From positions 62,001 through 126,000 of the forward strand of contig NZ_CYUD01000011.1 in assembly GCF_001458295.1 (NCBI RefSeq): a DNA stretch of 64,000 nt, read 5' to 3'. Source of the DNA: Ruegeria denitrificans. Lineage in GTDB: Bacteria > Pseudomonadota > Alphaproteobacteria > Rhodobacterales > Rhodobacteraceae. The notes beneath the pieces were generated by a model that was not told the origin of the DNA, ran no database searches, and saw nothing but the letters and a program-made list of their open reading frames with translations. Positions 1 to 8,811 of the stretch are shown here, one piece after another (the first letter of the stretch is position 1; the number at the start of each line of letters is the position of its first letter). A program made the translations under genes and the position numbers.

Positions 1-1152
1 GTTCTGGCAGATGCAATTCCGGCCTCGGCCGAATTGGCCGAGCGTCTGACCGCACCGGTTTGCGTTGGTTATCAGCACAATGACGCGTTCCCTGGTTCGC
101 ACCCCCTGTTTGCCGGCCCGCTGGGCTATAACGGCTCGAAAGCCGGGATGGAGTTGATCAGCAAGGCTGACGTGGTTCTGGCTTTGGGTACACGTCTTAA
201 CCCGTTCTCGACCCTGCCCGGCTATGGCATCAACTACTGGCCTACAGATGCGAAGATCATCCAGGTAGACCTGAACCCGGATCGGATTGGTCTGACCAAA
301 GACGTCACTGTCGGCATCGTCGGCGACGCCAAGAAAGTTGCCGAAGGTCTGCTGGCCCGTCTGGGTGACCATGCTGGTGACGCAGGTCGCGAAGATCGCA
401 AAAACACTATTGCTACGACCAAATCGGCATGGGCGCAGGAACTGAGCTCGCTGACGCACGAAAACGACGATCCGGGCACCACCTGGAACGAGCGTGCCCG
501 TGCCGCTAAGCCTGACTGGATGAGCCCACGCATGGCATGGCGCGCGATTCAGGCGGCACTGCCCACAGAGGCAATCATCTCGTCCGATATCGGCAACAAC
601 TGCGCCATCGGCAACGCCTACCCGTCGTTCGAAGAAGGCCGCAAGTATCTGGCCCCGGGTCTGTTCGGTCCCTGCGGCTATGGCCTGCCAGCGGTTATCG
701 GCGCCAAGATTGGCTGCCCCGATGTTCCGGTTGTCGGCTTCTCGGGTGACGGCGCATTCGGTATCGCAGTGAACGAGCTGACGGCGATTGGTCGTGACGA
801 ATGGCCGGCCGTGACGCAGATCGTTTTCCGCAACTACCAGTGGGGTGCAGAAAAACGTAATTCGACCCTGTGGTTCGACGACAACTTTGTCGGCACCGAG
901 CTGGACACCAAAGTGTCGTATGCGGGCATCGCACAGGCTTGTGGTCTGAAGGGCGTTCAGGCGCGCACACAGGACGAGCTGACTGCGGCCCTGAACCAGG
1001 CGATCATCGATCAGAAGAACGGCATCACTACGCTGATCGAAGCTATGATCAACCAGGAATTGGGTGACCCGTTCCGCCGCGATGCGATGAAGAAGCCCGT
1101 CGAGGTCGCTGGTATCGACGCTGCGGACATGAAGTCCCAGGCCGGAGCATAA
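1..1152 (+). CDS. xsc: Sulfoacetaldehyde acetyltransferase, C-terminal part (5' truncated)
   Basis: The reading frame is open from base 1, so the gene starts upstream; 383 C-terminal residues of a family that is usually about 590 long are visible. Xsc is a thiamine-diphosphate enzyme that converts sulfoacetaldehyde plus phosphate to acetyl phosphate and sulfite in the cytoplasm, the desulfonating step of taurine and related sulfonate degradation. The ThDP/Mg motif GDG lies at 745-753, with the partner Asn about 30 residues later in RNYQWG. The identity rests on overall resemblance and on the next gene, pta, whose GTG start is 4 bases after the stop. The upstream taurine-to-sulfoacetaldehyde genes are outside the window. 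Confidence 0.95.
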   Translation, partial: VLADAIPASAELAERLTAPVCVGYQHNDAFPGSHPLFAGPLGYNGSKAGMELISKADVVLALGTRLNPFSTLPGYGINYWPTDAKIIQVDLNPDRIGLTKDVTVGIVGDAKKVAEGLLARLGDHAGDAGREDRKNTIATTKSAWAQELSSLTHENDDPGTTWNERARAAKPDWMSPRMAWRAIQAALPTEAIISSDIGNNCAIGNAYPSFEEGRKYLAPGLFGPCGYGLPAVIGAKIGCPDVPVVGFSGDGAFGIAVNELTAIGRDEWPAVTQIVFRNYQWGAEKRNSTLWFDDNFVGTELDTKVSYAGIAQACGLKGVQARTQDELTAALNQAIIDQKNGITTLIEAMINQELGDPFRRDAMKKPVEVAGIDAADMKSQAGA

Positions 1153-1156
1153 ATAC

Positions 1157-2179
1157 GTGAAGCCCCTACGCCAAATTCTTGGGGCTGCCACCAGTTCCAA
1201 AAAGATCATCGCCCTTGCTGAGGGCGATGATCCACGCGTCGTAGAAGGTGCGCTGAAAGCGCGTGCCGAGAATGCGGCCGATATCATTCTTGTGGGAGAT
1301 CACGCCAAGATCACCGCTTTGCTGGCGGAAAAAGGCGGATCGGATGTGGACGGGATTACCATCCATGACCCCGTGACATCCCCCCACACGGATCGGTTCG
1401 CCACCGCTTACTATGAGCTGCGCAAGCACAAGGGCATGACGCCCGAAAATGCGCGGAAACTGATCAAAAACCGCCTGAACTATGCCGCCATGCTGGTCCA
1501 TCTGGGGCTGGCCGACGGAACCGTGGGCGGTGCTGTTGAAACCACCTCGGACACTGTGCGCGCCGCGTTGCAGATCATCGGCAAAGCGCCAAGCGCCCAT
1601 ATGGTGTCCAGCTTCTTCCTGATGATCTATGACCGCGACCACCACGCGGTTCAGGGTGCTCATATTTTCGCCGATTGCGGTCTGGTCGTTGATCCCGACG
1701 AACGGGAACTGGCCGAAATCGCGCAGGCCTCTGCCGCGTCGTACCACGCGCTGACCGGCCAAGAGCCCCGCGTTGCAATGCTGTCCTTTTCCACCAGCGG
1801 CAGCGCCAACCACCCCAAGGTTTCCAAGGTGGTCGAGGCCACAAAAATCGCCAAGGCTGCAAGCCCACATCTGCTGATCGACGGCGAGCTACAGTTCGAC
1901 GCCGCCTATGTGCCCGAGGTCGCCAGCAAAAAGGCCAAGGACTCGCCGTTGAAGGGGCAGGCCAATGTGTTTGTCTTCCCAAACCTCGATGCCGGGAACC
2001 TTGGCTACAAGATTGCACAGCGTATTGGCGGGGCCGAGGCCGTCGGGCCGGTTCTGCAAGGACTGGCGAAACCGGCAAACGACTTGTCACGCGGCTGTTC
2101 AGCTGATGATGTGCTGCACATGATCGCCGTGACTGCCGTTCAGGCCCAGCACGCCGATGCCGAGCCCGAAACGTGTTGA
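1157..2179 (+). CDS. pta: Phosphate acetyltransferase (sulfonate-pathway type)
   Basis: This 340-residue protein is a single PTA_PTB domain, the short Pta form that normally accompanies xsc rather than the long P-loop-fused E. coli form. It converts the acetyl phosphate made by Xsc to acetyl-CoA. The frame opens with GTG at 1157, four bases after the xsc stop, which implies one transcript and translational coupling. Conserved family segments are seen at the N-terminus (ALAEGDDPRVVEGA) and near residue 115-125 (LADGTVGGAVETTSDT). Nothing appears broken. The family call is firm; dedication to sulfonate carbon is inferred from the neighbours. Confidence 0.95.
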   Translation: MKPLRQILGAATSSKKIIALAEGDDPRVVEGALKARAENAADIILVGDHAKITALLAEKGGSDVDGITIHDPVTSPHTDRFATAYYELRKHKGMTPENARKLIKNRLNYAAMLVHLGLADGTVGGAVETTSDTVRAALQIIGKAPSAHMVSSFFLMIYDRDHHAVQGAHIFADCGLVVDPDERELAEIAQASAASYHALTGQEPRVAMLSFSTSGSANHPKVSKVVEATKIAKAASPHLLIDGELQFDAAYVPEVASKKAKDSPLKGQANVFVFPNLDAGNLGYKIAQRIGGAEAVGPVLQGLAKPANDLSRGCSADDVLHMIAVTAVQAQHADAEPETC

Positions 2180-2250
2180 ACCTCACCCGACATAACTTCG
2201 GCGGCAAGCCCGCAGATGGTGCTGCGGCTTCAAGAAGGGCGGCCGGATAG

Positions 2251-3282
2251 ATGCTGGCCATGACCCGGATTTCAAACCTTGTCGGTTCAGAAGCCACCCA
2301 AAAGGCCCGGACCCTGTTCCCGGGCATTCTGGTGGCCGTCATCGTTGCCGTGTCCGCCAAATTTCTATCCGAGCACTACGCGACACCAGCCATGCTGATG
2401 GCGCTGCTTTTGGGCATCGCGCTCAGCTTTCTGGGGGAAGAGGGTAAAACCGTCCCCGGGATCGGTTTCGCCGCAAAATCGTTGCTGCGTCTGGGCGTGG
2501 CACTGTTGGGTGTTCGGGTTTCGATGACTCTGATGATGGGGCTGGGCTGGGACCTGATCGCTCTGGTCGTGGGTGGGGTTCTGGTGACAATCGGCTTTGG
2601 CCTTCTGGTTGCCCGGTTTTTCGGCCACAAATGGCGCTTTGCTTTTCTGACCGCGGGTTCTGTCGCAATTTGTGGGGCGTCTGCCGCCATGGCCATCAGC
2701 GCCATACTTCCCAAGGATGAACGGTCCGAGGAACGGCTGATTTTTACCGTTCTGGGCGTCACTGTTCTGTCGACTATAGCGATGATCGCCTACCCGATCC
2801 TGGTGCGCGTCTTGGGCATGAACGATGTCGCAGGCGGTGTGTTTCTGGGCGGTACGATCCACGATGTGGCACAGGTGGTCGGCGCGGGTTTCTCGATCTC
2901 GGAACAGACCGGGGATACCGCAACGCTGGTGAAACTCATCCGTGTGGCAATGCTGGCCCCTGTGGTTCTGGTCGCCTCGCTGATCATTCGCGGCGTCGCT
3001 GAAATGGACGATACCGGCAAACGGCCCCCGATCCTGCCCGGCTTTGTCCTGGGCTTTCTGGTTCTTGCCGCTGCCAGCTCTTTCGGCCTGATCCCTCCCT
3101 TCATCACAGACCTGCTCAGCCAGACTTCGCGGTGGTTACTGCTGATCGCCATTGCAGCGGTTGGCATGAAAACCAACCTGAAACAAATCCTGTCGGTCGG
3201 CGGCGCTGCTATCGCCCTGATCGTCGTGGAAACGCTTTTCATTGCAGGGATTATCCTTGCCGGAATAACATTCCTGACCTGA
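2251..3282 (+). CDS. tauZ: YeiH-family membrane protein, putative sulfate/sulfite exporter
   Basis: This is a 343-residue, very hydrophobic protein of the YeiH/UPF0324 family with about ten membrane helices. In sulfonate-degrading bacteria the family member beside xsc-pta is called TauZ and is thought to export the sulfate (or sulfite) formed by desulfonation; that role is genetic and contextual, not proven here. It lies 71 bases after pta and 24 bases before soeA, all on the plus strand. The ATG at 2251 gives residues MLAMTR; a second ATG at 2260 is an equally possible start. An AGAAGG-type ribosome site lies upstream. Confidence 0.85.
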   Translation: MLAMTRISNLVGSEATQKARTLFPGILVAVIVAVSAKFLSEHYATPAMLMALLLGIALSFLGEEGKTVPGIGFAAKSLLRLGVALLGVRVSMTLMMGLGWDLIALVVGGVLVTIGFGLLVARFFGHKWRFAFLTAGSVAICGASAAMAISAILPKDERSEERLIFTVLGVTVLSTIAMIAYPILVRVLGMNDVAGGVFLGGTIHDVAQVVGAGFSISEQTGDTATLVKLIRVAMLAPVVLVASLIIRGVAEMDDTGKRPPILPGFVLGFLVLAAASSFGLIPPFITDLLSQTSRWLLLIAIAAVGMKTNLKQILSVGGAAIALIVVETLFIAGIILAGITFLT

Positions 3283-3306
3283 TCCGCCCCGACAGAAGGA
3301 CGCCAG

Positions 3307-6126
3307 ATGACCATCCAGCAACCGCAGATAGATACCAGCCCAAAAGTCTCGGACGAGGTCCGCAAGACCACATGTTACATGTGCGCCTGTCGCTGTGGCA
3401 TCAACGTTCACATGAAGGACGGCAAGGTTGCCTATATCGAAGGCAACCGCGACCATCCGGTGAATAAGGGCGTTCTGTGCGCCAAGGGCTCGGCGGGGAT
3501 CATGCAGGTCAACGCACCGTCGCGTTTGCGCAAGCCCTTGCGCCGGGTTGGTCCCCGCGGCTCGGGTGAGTTTCGTGAGATTGAATGGGACGAAGCAATC
3601 AGCACCGCCGTTGGCTGGCTGAACGAGCTGCACGAGACCGCGCCGCAGAAACTGGCCTTCTTCACCGGTCGCGACCAGAGCCAAAGCTTCACCAGCTTCT
3701 GGGCGCAGAATTTCGGCACCCCAAACTATGCGGCCCATGGCGGGTTCTGCTCGGTCAACATGGCGGCAGGCGGCATTTATACGATGGGTGGCGCGTTCTG
3801 GGAATTCGGTCAGCCCGACTGGGATCACACCAAGCTGTTCATGCTGTTCGGCGTGGCTGAGGATCATGACAGCAACCCGATCAAGATGGGCCTTGGTAAG
3901 ATCAAGGCACGCGGCGCGCGAGTGATCGGGGTGAACCCGATCCGCTCGGGTTATAACGCCGTGGCTGATGACTGGGTCGGAATTACGCCGGGCACCGATG
4001 GGCTGTTCATCCTGTCGCTGATTCACGTGCTGATGAAGGCCGGCAAGATCGACCTCGATTACCTCAGCCGTTACACCAACGCGCCGGTTCTGGTGAATGC
4101 CGCAGAAGGCCCCGAGAACGGACTGTTCCTGCGCGACGCAGATGGCAAACCGTTGGTCATCGACCGCACCACCGGCGAGCTGACCGCCTTTGACAAGCCG
4201 GGCGTGCGCCCTGACCTGTCGGCGACCTACGAAAAAGATGGCGTCACCCACCGCCCGGTCTTCCACCTGATGGCGGAAAAATACCTGAGCGACGCCAACG
4301 CGCCCGAGGCCGTGGCCGAACGCTGTGGCATCCCGGCCAGCCGCATTCGCGCCATCGCGGCGGAAATCGCCCGCGTCGCCTTTGACGAGGCGATCGAGCT
4401 GGATCACGAATGGACCGATTTCCGCGGCGAAACGCACAGCAAGATGATCGGCCGCCCGGTCAGCTTCCATTCGATGCGCGGGGTGTCGGCCCATGCCAAC
4501 GGGTTCCAGACTTGCCGCGCCCTGCACGTGCTGCAAATCCTGCTGGGCACTGTCGAGGTTCCCGGCGGTTTCCGGTTCAAACCGCCCTATCCCAAACCGG
4601 TCGAGGCGCACCCGACACCGCATGGCGACCGCCGTCCGGGCCGCCCGCTGAACGGGCCGCATCTGGGCTTTCCGCGCGGTCCCGACGATCTGTTGCTGGA
4701 CGATGACGACAACCCTATTCGCATCGACAAGGCGTTCACCTGGGAAAACCCGATGTCGGCCCACGGGCTGATGCATATGGTGATCTCGAATGCCGCCGCC
4801 GGTGATCCTTACAAGATCGACACGCTGTTCATGTACATGGCGAACATGTCGTGGAACTCGTCCATGAACACCAAGGGCGTGATGGAGATGCTGACCGCCA
4901 AGGATGATGACGGCAATTACGTCATTCCGAACATCATCTATTCCGATGCCTATTCCTCGGAAATGGTGGCCTATGCCGATCTGGTCCTGCCCGACACCAC
5001 CTATCTGGAACGGCACGACTGTATATCGCTGCTGGACCGCCCGATCTGCGAGGCTGATGCCGCCGCCGATGCAATCCGCTGGCCGGTGATCGAACCCGAC
5101 CGCGACGTGCGCGGGTTCCAGTCGGTGCTGATCGAACTGGCCAACCGCATGAACCTGCCGGGCTTTACCAACGAAGATGGCAGCGCCAAGTGGAAGGACT
5201 ATGCCGACTATATCGTCAACCACGAACGTCGCCCGGGCATTGGCCCGCTGGCCGGGTTCCGTGGCCCCGACGGCGACAAGGAAGGCCGCGGCGAGGTCAA
5301 CCCGGAACAGCTGAACCGTTATATCGACAACGGCGGATTCTACGTCGCGCATATTCCCGAAGGCGCGGATTACTACAAACCGTGGAACACGGCCTATCAG
5401 GACTGGGCCGTTGGCATGGGTATCTATGACAGCCCGCAGCCTTACCTGTTCCAGCTCTACTCGGAACCGATGCGTAAATTCCAACTGGCGGCCGAAGGCC
5501 ATGGTGAGCGGCAACCGCCCGAGCACCTGCGCCAGCGCATCAAGGACACGATGGACCCGCTGCCGATCTGGTACGAGACCGACCAACAGGGCAACGAAGG
5601 CTTCACCGTCAATGCCCTGACCCAGCGTCCGATGGCCATGTATCACAGCTGGGGCACCCAGAACGCCTGGCTGCGCCAGTTGCACGGGCGCAACCCGCTT
5701 TATGTGCCCACCAAGCTGATGCGCGAACACGGGTTGCAGGACGGCGACTGGGCCAAGGTCAGCTCGCCACACGGGGAAATCACGGTGCCGGTCATGGAAA
5801 TGGCCGCGCTGAATGAAAACACCGTCTGGACCTGGAACGCCATCGGCAAGCGCAAAGGGGCCTGGGCCCTGCAAGAGGACGCGCCCGAGGCCACCAAGGG
5901 CTTCCTGCTGAACCACCTGATCCACGAGCTGATGCCACCAAAGGGCGACGGCATGCGGTGGGCCAATTCCGACCCCATTACCGGTCAGGCCGCCTGGTTC
6001 GACCTGAAAGTGAAGATCGAAAAAGCCGACGCCCCGGGTGACGCCGAAAGCCAGCCGGAATTCGATCCTATAAAATCGCCGGTGGGAACCGGCCCGAAAG
6101 ATCTGGCGTGGAAGGTAGGCAAATGA
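3307..6126 (+). CDS. soeA: Sulfite dehydrogenase molybdopterin subunit SoeA
   Basis: This 939-residue protein belongs to the DMSO-reductase/complex iron-sulfur molybdoenzyme family. The N-terminal [4Fe-4S] motif is visible as Cys23-x2-Cys26-x3-Cys30 and Cys58, followed by molybdopterin domains and a C-terminal molydopterin-binding domain starting near residue 750. No twin-arginine signal precedes the first cysteine, so the catalytic subunit should face the cytoplasm, as known for SoeABC, which oxidises sulfite to sulfate and passes electrons to quinone. A cysteine in GGFCSVNM (about residue 150) sits where relatives place a Mo ligand; that assignment is inference. The stop overlaps the soeB start (ATGA). 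A polysulfide or thiosulfate reductase is the main alternative, made unlikely by the xsc context. Confidence 0.88.
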   Translation: MTIQQPQIDTSPKVSDEVRKTTCYMCACRCGINVHMKDGKVAYIEGNRDHPVNKGVLCAKGSAGIMQVNAPSRLRKPLRRVGPRGSGEFREIEWDEAISTAVGWLNELHETAPQKLAFFTGRDQSQSFTSFWAQNFGTPNYAAHGGFCSVNMAAGGIYTMGGAFWEFGQPDWDHTKLFMLFGVAEDHDSNPIKMGLGKIKARGARVIGVNPIRSGYNAVADDWVGITPGTDGLFILSLIHVLMKAGKIDLDYLSRYTNAPVLVNAAEGPENGLFLRDADGKPLVIDRTTGELTAFDKPGVRPDLSATYEKDGVTHRPVFHLMAEKYLSDANAPEAVAERCGIPASRIRAIAAEIARVAFDEAIELDHEWTDFRGETHSKMIGRPVSFHSMRGVSAHANGFQTCRALHVLQILLGTVEVPGGFRFKPPYPKPVEAHPTPHGDRRPGRPLNGPHLGFPRGPDDLLLDDDDNPIRIDKAFTWENPMSAHGLMHMVISNAAAGDPYKIDTLFMYMANMSWNSSMNTKGVMEMLTAKDDDGNYVIPNIIYSDAYSSEMVAYADLVLPDTTYLERHDCISLLDRPICEADAAADAIRWPVIEPDRDVRGFQSVLIELANRMNLPGFTNEDGSAKWKDYADYIVNHERRPGIGPLAGFRGPDGDKEGRGEVNPEQLNRYIDNGGFYVAHIPEGADYYKPWNTAYQDWAVGMGIYDSPQPYLFQLYSEPMRKFQLAAEGHGERQPPEHLRQRIKDTMDPLPIWYETDQQGNEGFTVNALTQRPMAMYHSWGTQNAWLRQLHGRNPLYVPTKLMREHGLQDGDWAKVSSPHGEITVPVMEMAALNENTVWTWNAIGKRKGAWALQEDAPEATKGFLLNHLIHELMPPKGDGMRWANSDPITGQAAWFDLKVKIEKADAPGDAESQPEFDPIKSPVGTGPKDLAWKVGK

Positions 6127-6872
6127 CCCAACTCCCCCAATCCACCGAACGTAAGATGGGTCTGGTTATCGACCTGGACACCTGTGTCGGCTGCCATGCC
6201 TGTGTGATCTCGTGCAAAGGCTGGAACACGGAAAACTACGGCGCGCCGCTGTCCGATCAGGATGCCTATGGCAGCAATCCGTCGGGCACCTTCCTGAACC
6301 GCGTACATTCCTACGAAGTGACCCCGGATGAGGGCCACGCACAGCTGATCCACTTCCCCAAATCCTGCCTGCATTGCGAGGATGCTCCGTGCGTCACCGT
6401 CTGCCCCACCGGGGCCAGCTACAAGCGGGTCGAGGATGGCATCGTTCTGGTCAATGAAAGCGACTGCATCGGCTGTGGCCTTTGTGCGTGGTCCTGCCCT
6501 TACGGAGCACGCGAGCTGGATCAGGCCGAAGGTGTGATGAAGAAATGCACCCTGTGCGTCGACCGGATCTACAACGAGAACCTGCCAGAGGTGGATCGCA
6601 TCCCCTCATGTGTGCGCACCTGCCCCGCCGGGGCCCGGCATTTTGGTGATCTTGGCGACCCCAACAGCGATGTCAGCAAGCTGGTGGCCGAGCGTGAGGG
6701 CGTGGACCTGATGCCCGAAATGGGCACCAAACCCGTCAACAAATACCTGCCGCCCCGGCCCAAGGATCAGATCGAGGATCAGATCGACATTCTGGCCCCG
6801 CTGCTGGCCCCCGTCGCCGAAGAGCCCAAAGGGTTCCTTGGCTGGCTCGACAAAACTCTGGAGAAGCTCTGA
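6123..6872 (+). CDS. soeB: Sulfite dehydrogenase iron-sulfur subunit SoeB
   Basis: This 249-residue ferredoxin-like electron-transfer subunit shows the cysteine clusters expected for four [4Fe-4S] centres: CVGCHACVISC near residue 20, CLHCEDAPCVTVC near 85, CIGCGLCAWSC near 115, and CTLC plus CVRTC near 140-165. It would carry electrons from SoeA to the membrane anchor SoeC. The ATG at 6123 overlaps the soeA stop, which favours it over the in-frame GTG at 6108. The stop overlaps the soeC start, so the three subunits are translationally coupled. Confidence 0.92.
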   Translation: MTQLPQSTERKMGLVIDLDTCVGCHACVISCKGWNTENYGAPLSDQDAYGSNPSGTFLNRVHSYEVTPDEGHAQLIHFPKSCLHCEDAPCVTVCPTGASYKRVEDGIVLVNESDCIGCGLCAWSCPYGARELDQAEGVMKKCTLCVDRIYNENLPEVDRIPSCVRTCPAGARHFGDLGDPNSDVSKLVAEREGVDLMPEMGTKPVNKYLPPRPKDQIEDQIDILAPLLAPVAEEPKGFLGWLDKTLEKL

Positions 6873-7744
6873 TGCATCCCGCACCTTCCGTCATCGTCTT
6901 CACCACCCTCTCGGGCCTGGGTTTTGGCCTACTGTTCTTCCTCGGTCTCGGCCTGCCCGTCGTCACCGGCTGGGTCGCCTTTGCCCTCTTTGCCATCGGC
7001 TTTGGCCTTTCCGTGGGTGGTCTGCTCGCCTCGACCTTCCACCTAGGCCATCCGGAACGCGCGATAAAGGCCTTCACGCAATGGCGGTCAAGCTGGCTCA
7101 GCCGCGAAGGCTGGTGCGCTGTGATCGCCCTGATCCTGATGGGGCTTTACGCCATCGGCGCGGTGTTTCTTGGCCAGCGCTGGGGTGTTCTGGGCTTTCT
7201 CGGCGCGTTGTTTTCACTGGCAACCGTGTTCACCACGTCGATGATCTACACCCAGCTCAAAACCATTCCGCGCTGGAACATGAAGCTGACACCGGCCATG
7301 TTCCTAAGCTTCAGCCTTGCCGGCGGGGCTCTTCTGGCGGGGCAACTCACGGCAGCGATGCCGTTGCTGTTGCTCGCAGGTGTGGTGCAACTGATGTACT
7401 GGCGCCAAGGGGACAAGGCCTTTGCCCAGTCAGGCACCGATCTGGGCAGCGCCACAGGTCTGGGTTCACGCGGTTCGGTCCGCGCGTTTGAGCCCCCCCA
7501 TACGGGCACCAACTATCTGCTGCGCGAGTTCGTCCACGTGGTCGGCCGCAAACATGCTGAAAAGCTGCGGATCATCTCGTTCACACTGGCCTTCTTCGTG
7601 CCGTTGATCCTGCTGATGCTGCCCTTTCATCACATTCTGGCACTGCTGGCTGTACTATCGCATCTGGCTGGCGTCGCCATGTCACGCTGGTTGTTCTTTG
7701 CACAAGCCGAACATGTGGTCGGGCTGTATTACGGCAAACGATAA
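6872..7744 (+). CDS. soeC: Sulfite dehydrogenase membrane anchor SoeC (DmsC family)
   Basis: This 290-residue protein is mostly membrane helices (about eight) and resembles DmsC-type anchors, which hold the catalytic and Fe-S subunits on the membrane and reduce quinone. The conserved segment STFHLGHPERA near residue 55-65 is typical of the family. The start codon shares its A with the soeB stop. It is the last gene of the sulfonate operon; a strong hairpin terminator begins directly at its stop codon. Confidence 0.9.
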   Translation: MHPAPSVIVFTTLSGLGFGLLFFLGLGLPVVTGWVAFALFAIGFGLSVGGLLASTFHLGHPERAIKAFTQWRSSWLSREGWCAVIALILMGLYAIGAVFLGQRWGVLGFLGALFSLATVFTTSMIYTQLKTIPRWNMKLTPAMFLSFSLAGGALLAGQLTAAMPLLLLAGVVQLMYWRQGDKAFAQSGTDLGSATGLGSRGSVRAFEPPHTGTNYLLREFVHVVGRKHAEKLRIISFTLAFFVPLILLMLPFHHILALLAVLSHLAGVAMSRWLFFAQAEHVVGLYYGKR

Positions 7745-7773
7745 AAAAGGGGGCTCTCAGCCCCCTTTTTTGA
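7745..7773 (+). terminator. Rho-independent terminator of the xsc-soeC operon
   Basis: GGGGGCT (7749-7755), loop CTC and AGCCCCC (7759-7765) form a perfect 7-bp stem followed by a run of T. It starts right after the soeC stop. The A-run on its left means it may also stop minus-strand transcripts coming from dapA. Confidence 0.92.
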
Positions 7774-7840
7774 CCATGCAGGCCAATTCATCTTTGAAGA
7801 CGTGCCGCTAGCCGGATGCAGACACCCGGCAAAGCCTGAC

Positions 7841-8713
7841 TTATGTCAGACCGGCATGAGCCATCGCAGCGTCGATGGCGGTCTTGGTGCTGTCTTCCAG
7901 CGGTGTCAGCGGCGAGCGGATCTCTTCACTGCACAGACCCAGTTTTCCAAGCGCGTATTTTGCTCCGACCAGACCAGGCTCGATGAAAATCGCCTCGTGC
8001 AGGGGCATCAGGCGGTCCTGATACTCCAGCGCTTTGGCATAGTCGCCCACCAACGTCGCCTGCTGGAACTCAGCGCAAAGCTTCGGCGCTACGTTTGCAG
8101 TGACCGAGATGCAGCCAACACCGCCATGCGCGTTAAAGCCCAGCGCAGTGGCGTCCTCGCCCGACAGCTGACAGAACTCGGGCCCGCAGGCTGCACGCTG
8201 CTGGCTGACCCGTGCCAGATCACCCGTGGCGTCCTTGACGCCAACGATACGCGGCAGTTCGGCCAGTTCGGCCATGGTTGCCGGGGTCATGTCGACAATC
8301 GACCGGCCGGGAATGTTGTAGATGATGATCGGAATATCCGCACAATCATGCAGCGCGCGAAAATGCGCCACCAGACCCTTTTGGGTCGGTTTGTTATAAT
8401 AGGGCGTCACAACCAGGGCTGCATCAGCGCCGATCTGTTCAGCGAATCGCACAAAGCGGATCGCCTCAACCGTGTTGTTCGACCCCGCTCCGGCAATAAC
8501 CGGAACACGACCGGCGGCTGCTTTGACTACCTCTTCCACGACGGTTTCATGCTCTTCATGGCTGAGCGTAGGGCTTTCACCGGTGGTGCCCACAGGAACC
8601 ACCCCGGTCGAGCCTTCCTGAATCTGCCATTCCACCAAGTGTTTGAGCGTCTTCAGGTCCAACTCGCCGTTTGAAAACGGTGTGACGAGGGCTGGCATTG
8701 AGCCTTTGAACAT
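7841..8713 (-). CDS. dapA: 4-hydroxy-tetrahydrodipicolinate synthase
   Basis: DapA condenses pyruvate with aspartate semialdehyde, the first committed step of lysine and diaminopimelate synthesis. The 290-residue length is normal. The TGE segment near residue 44, Tyr132 and the Schiff-base Lys160 in GVKDATGD are all present. The ATG at 8713 is chosen because the protein then starts [13 protein letters not shown], as in the family; the longer open frame upstream has no homologous look. It is transcribed divergently from the lytic transglycosylase gene. Members of the wider DapA/NAL family with other substrates exist, but the motifs fit true DapA well. Confidence 0.93.
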   Translation of the reverse strand: MFKGSMPALVTPFSNGELDLKTLKHLVEWQIQEGSTGVVPVGTTGESPTLSHEEHETVVEEVVKAAAGRVPVIAGAGSNNTVEAIRFVRFAEQIGADAALVVTPYYNKPTQKGLVAHFRALHDCADIPIIIYNIPGRSIVDMTPATMAELAELPRIVGVKDATGDLARVSQQRAACGPEFCQLSGEDATALGFNAHGGVGCISVTANVAPKLCAEFQQATLVGDYAKALEYQDRLMPLHEAIFIEPGLVGAKYALGKLGLCSEEIRSPLTPLEDSTKTAIDAAMAHAGLT

Positions 8714-8811
8714 GACACGCTCCTTAGTGTGCAGTTTGTGTTTTTTGTGCCCAAGGATCGTCACAATCATGGCGATGTGAGTTGATACCGTCGGCACAAG
8801 GTTTATCCTGA

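Noticed and set aside
3136..5925. 929-residue open frame antisense to soeA
   Set aside because: It is the mirror of a GC-rich coding frame, without a recognisable domain or ribosome site; soeA on the plus strand has clear motifs.
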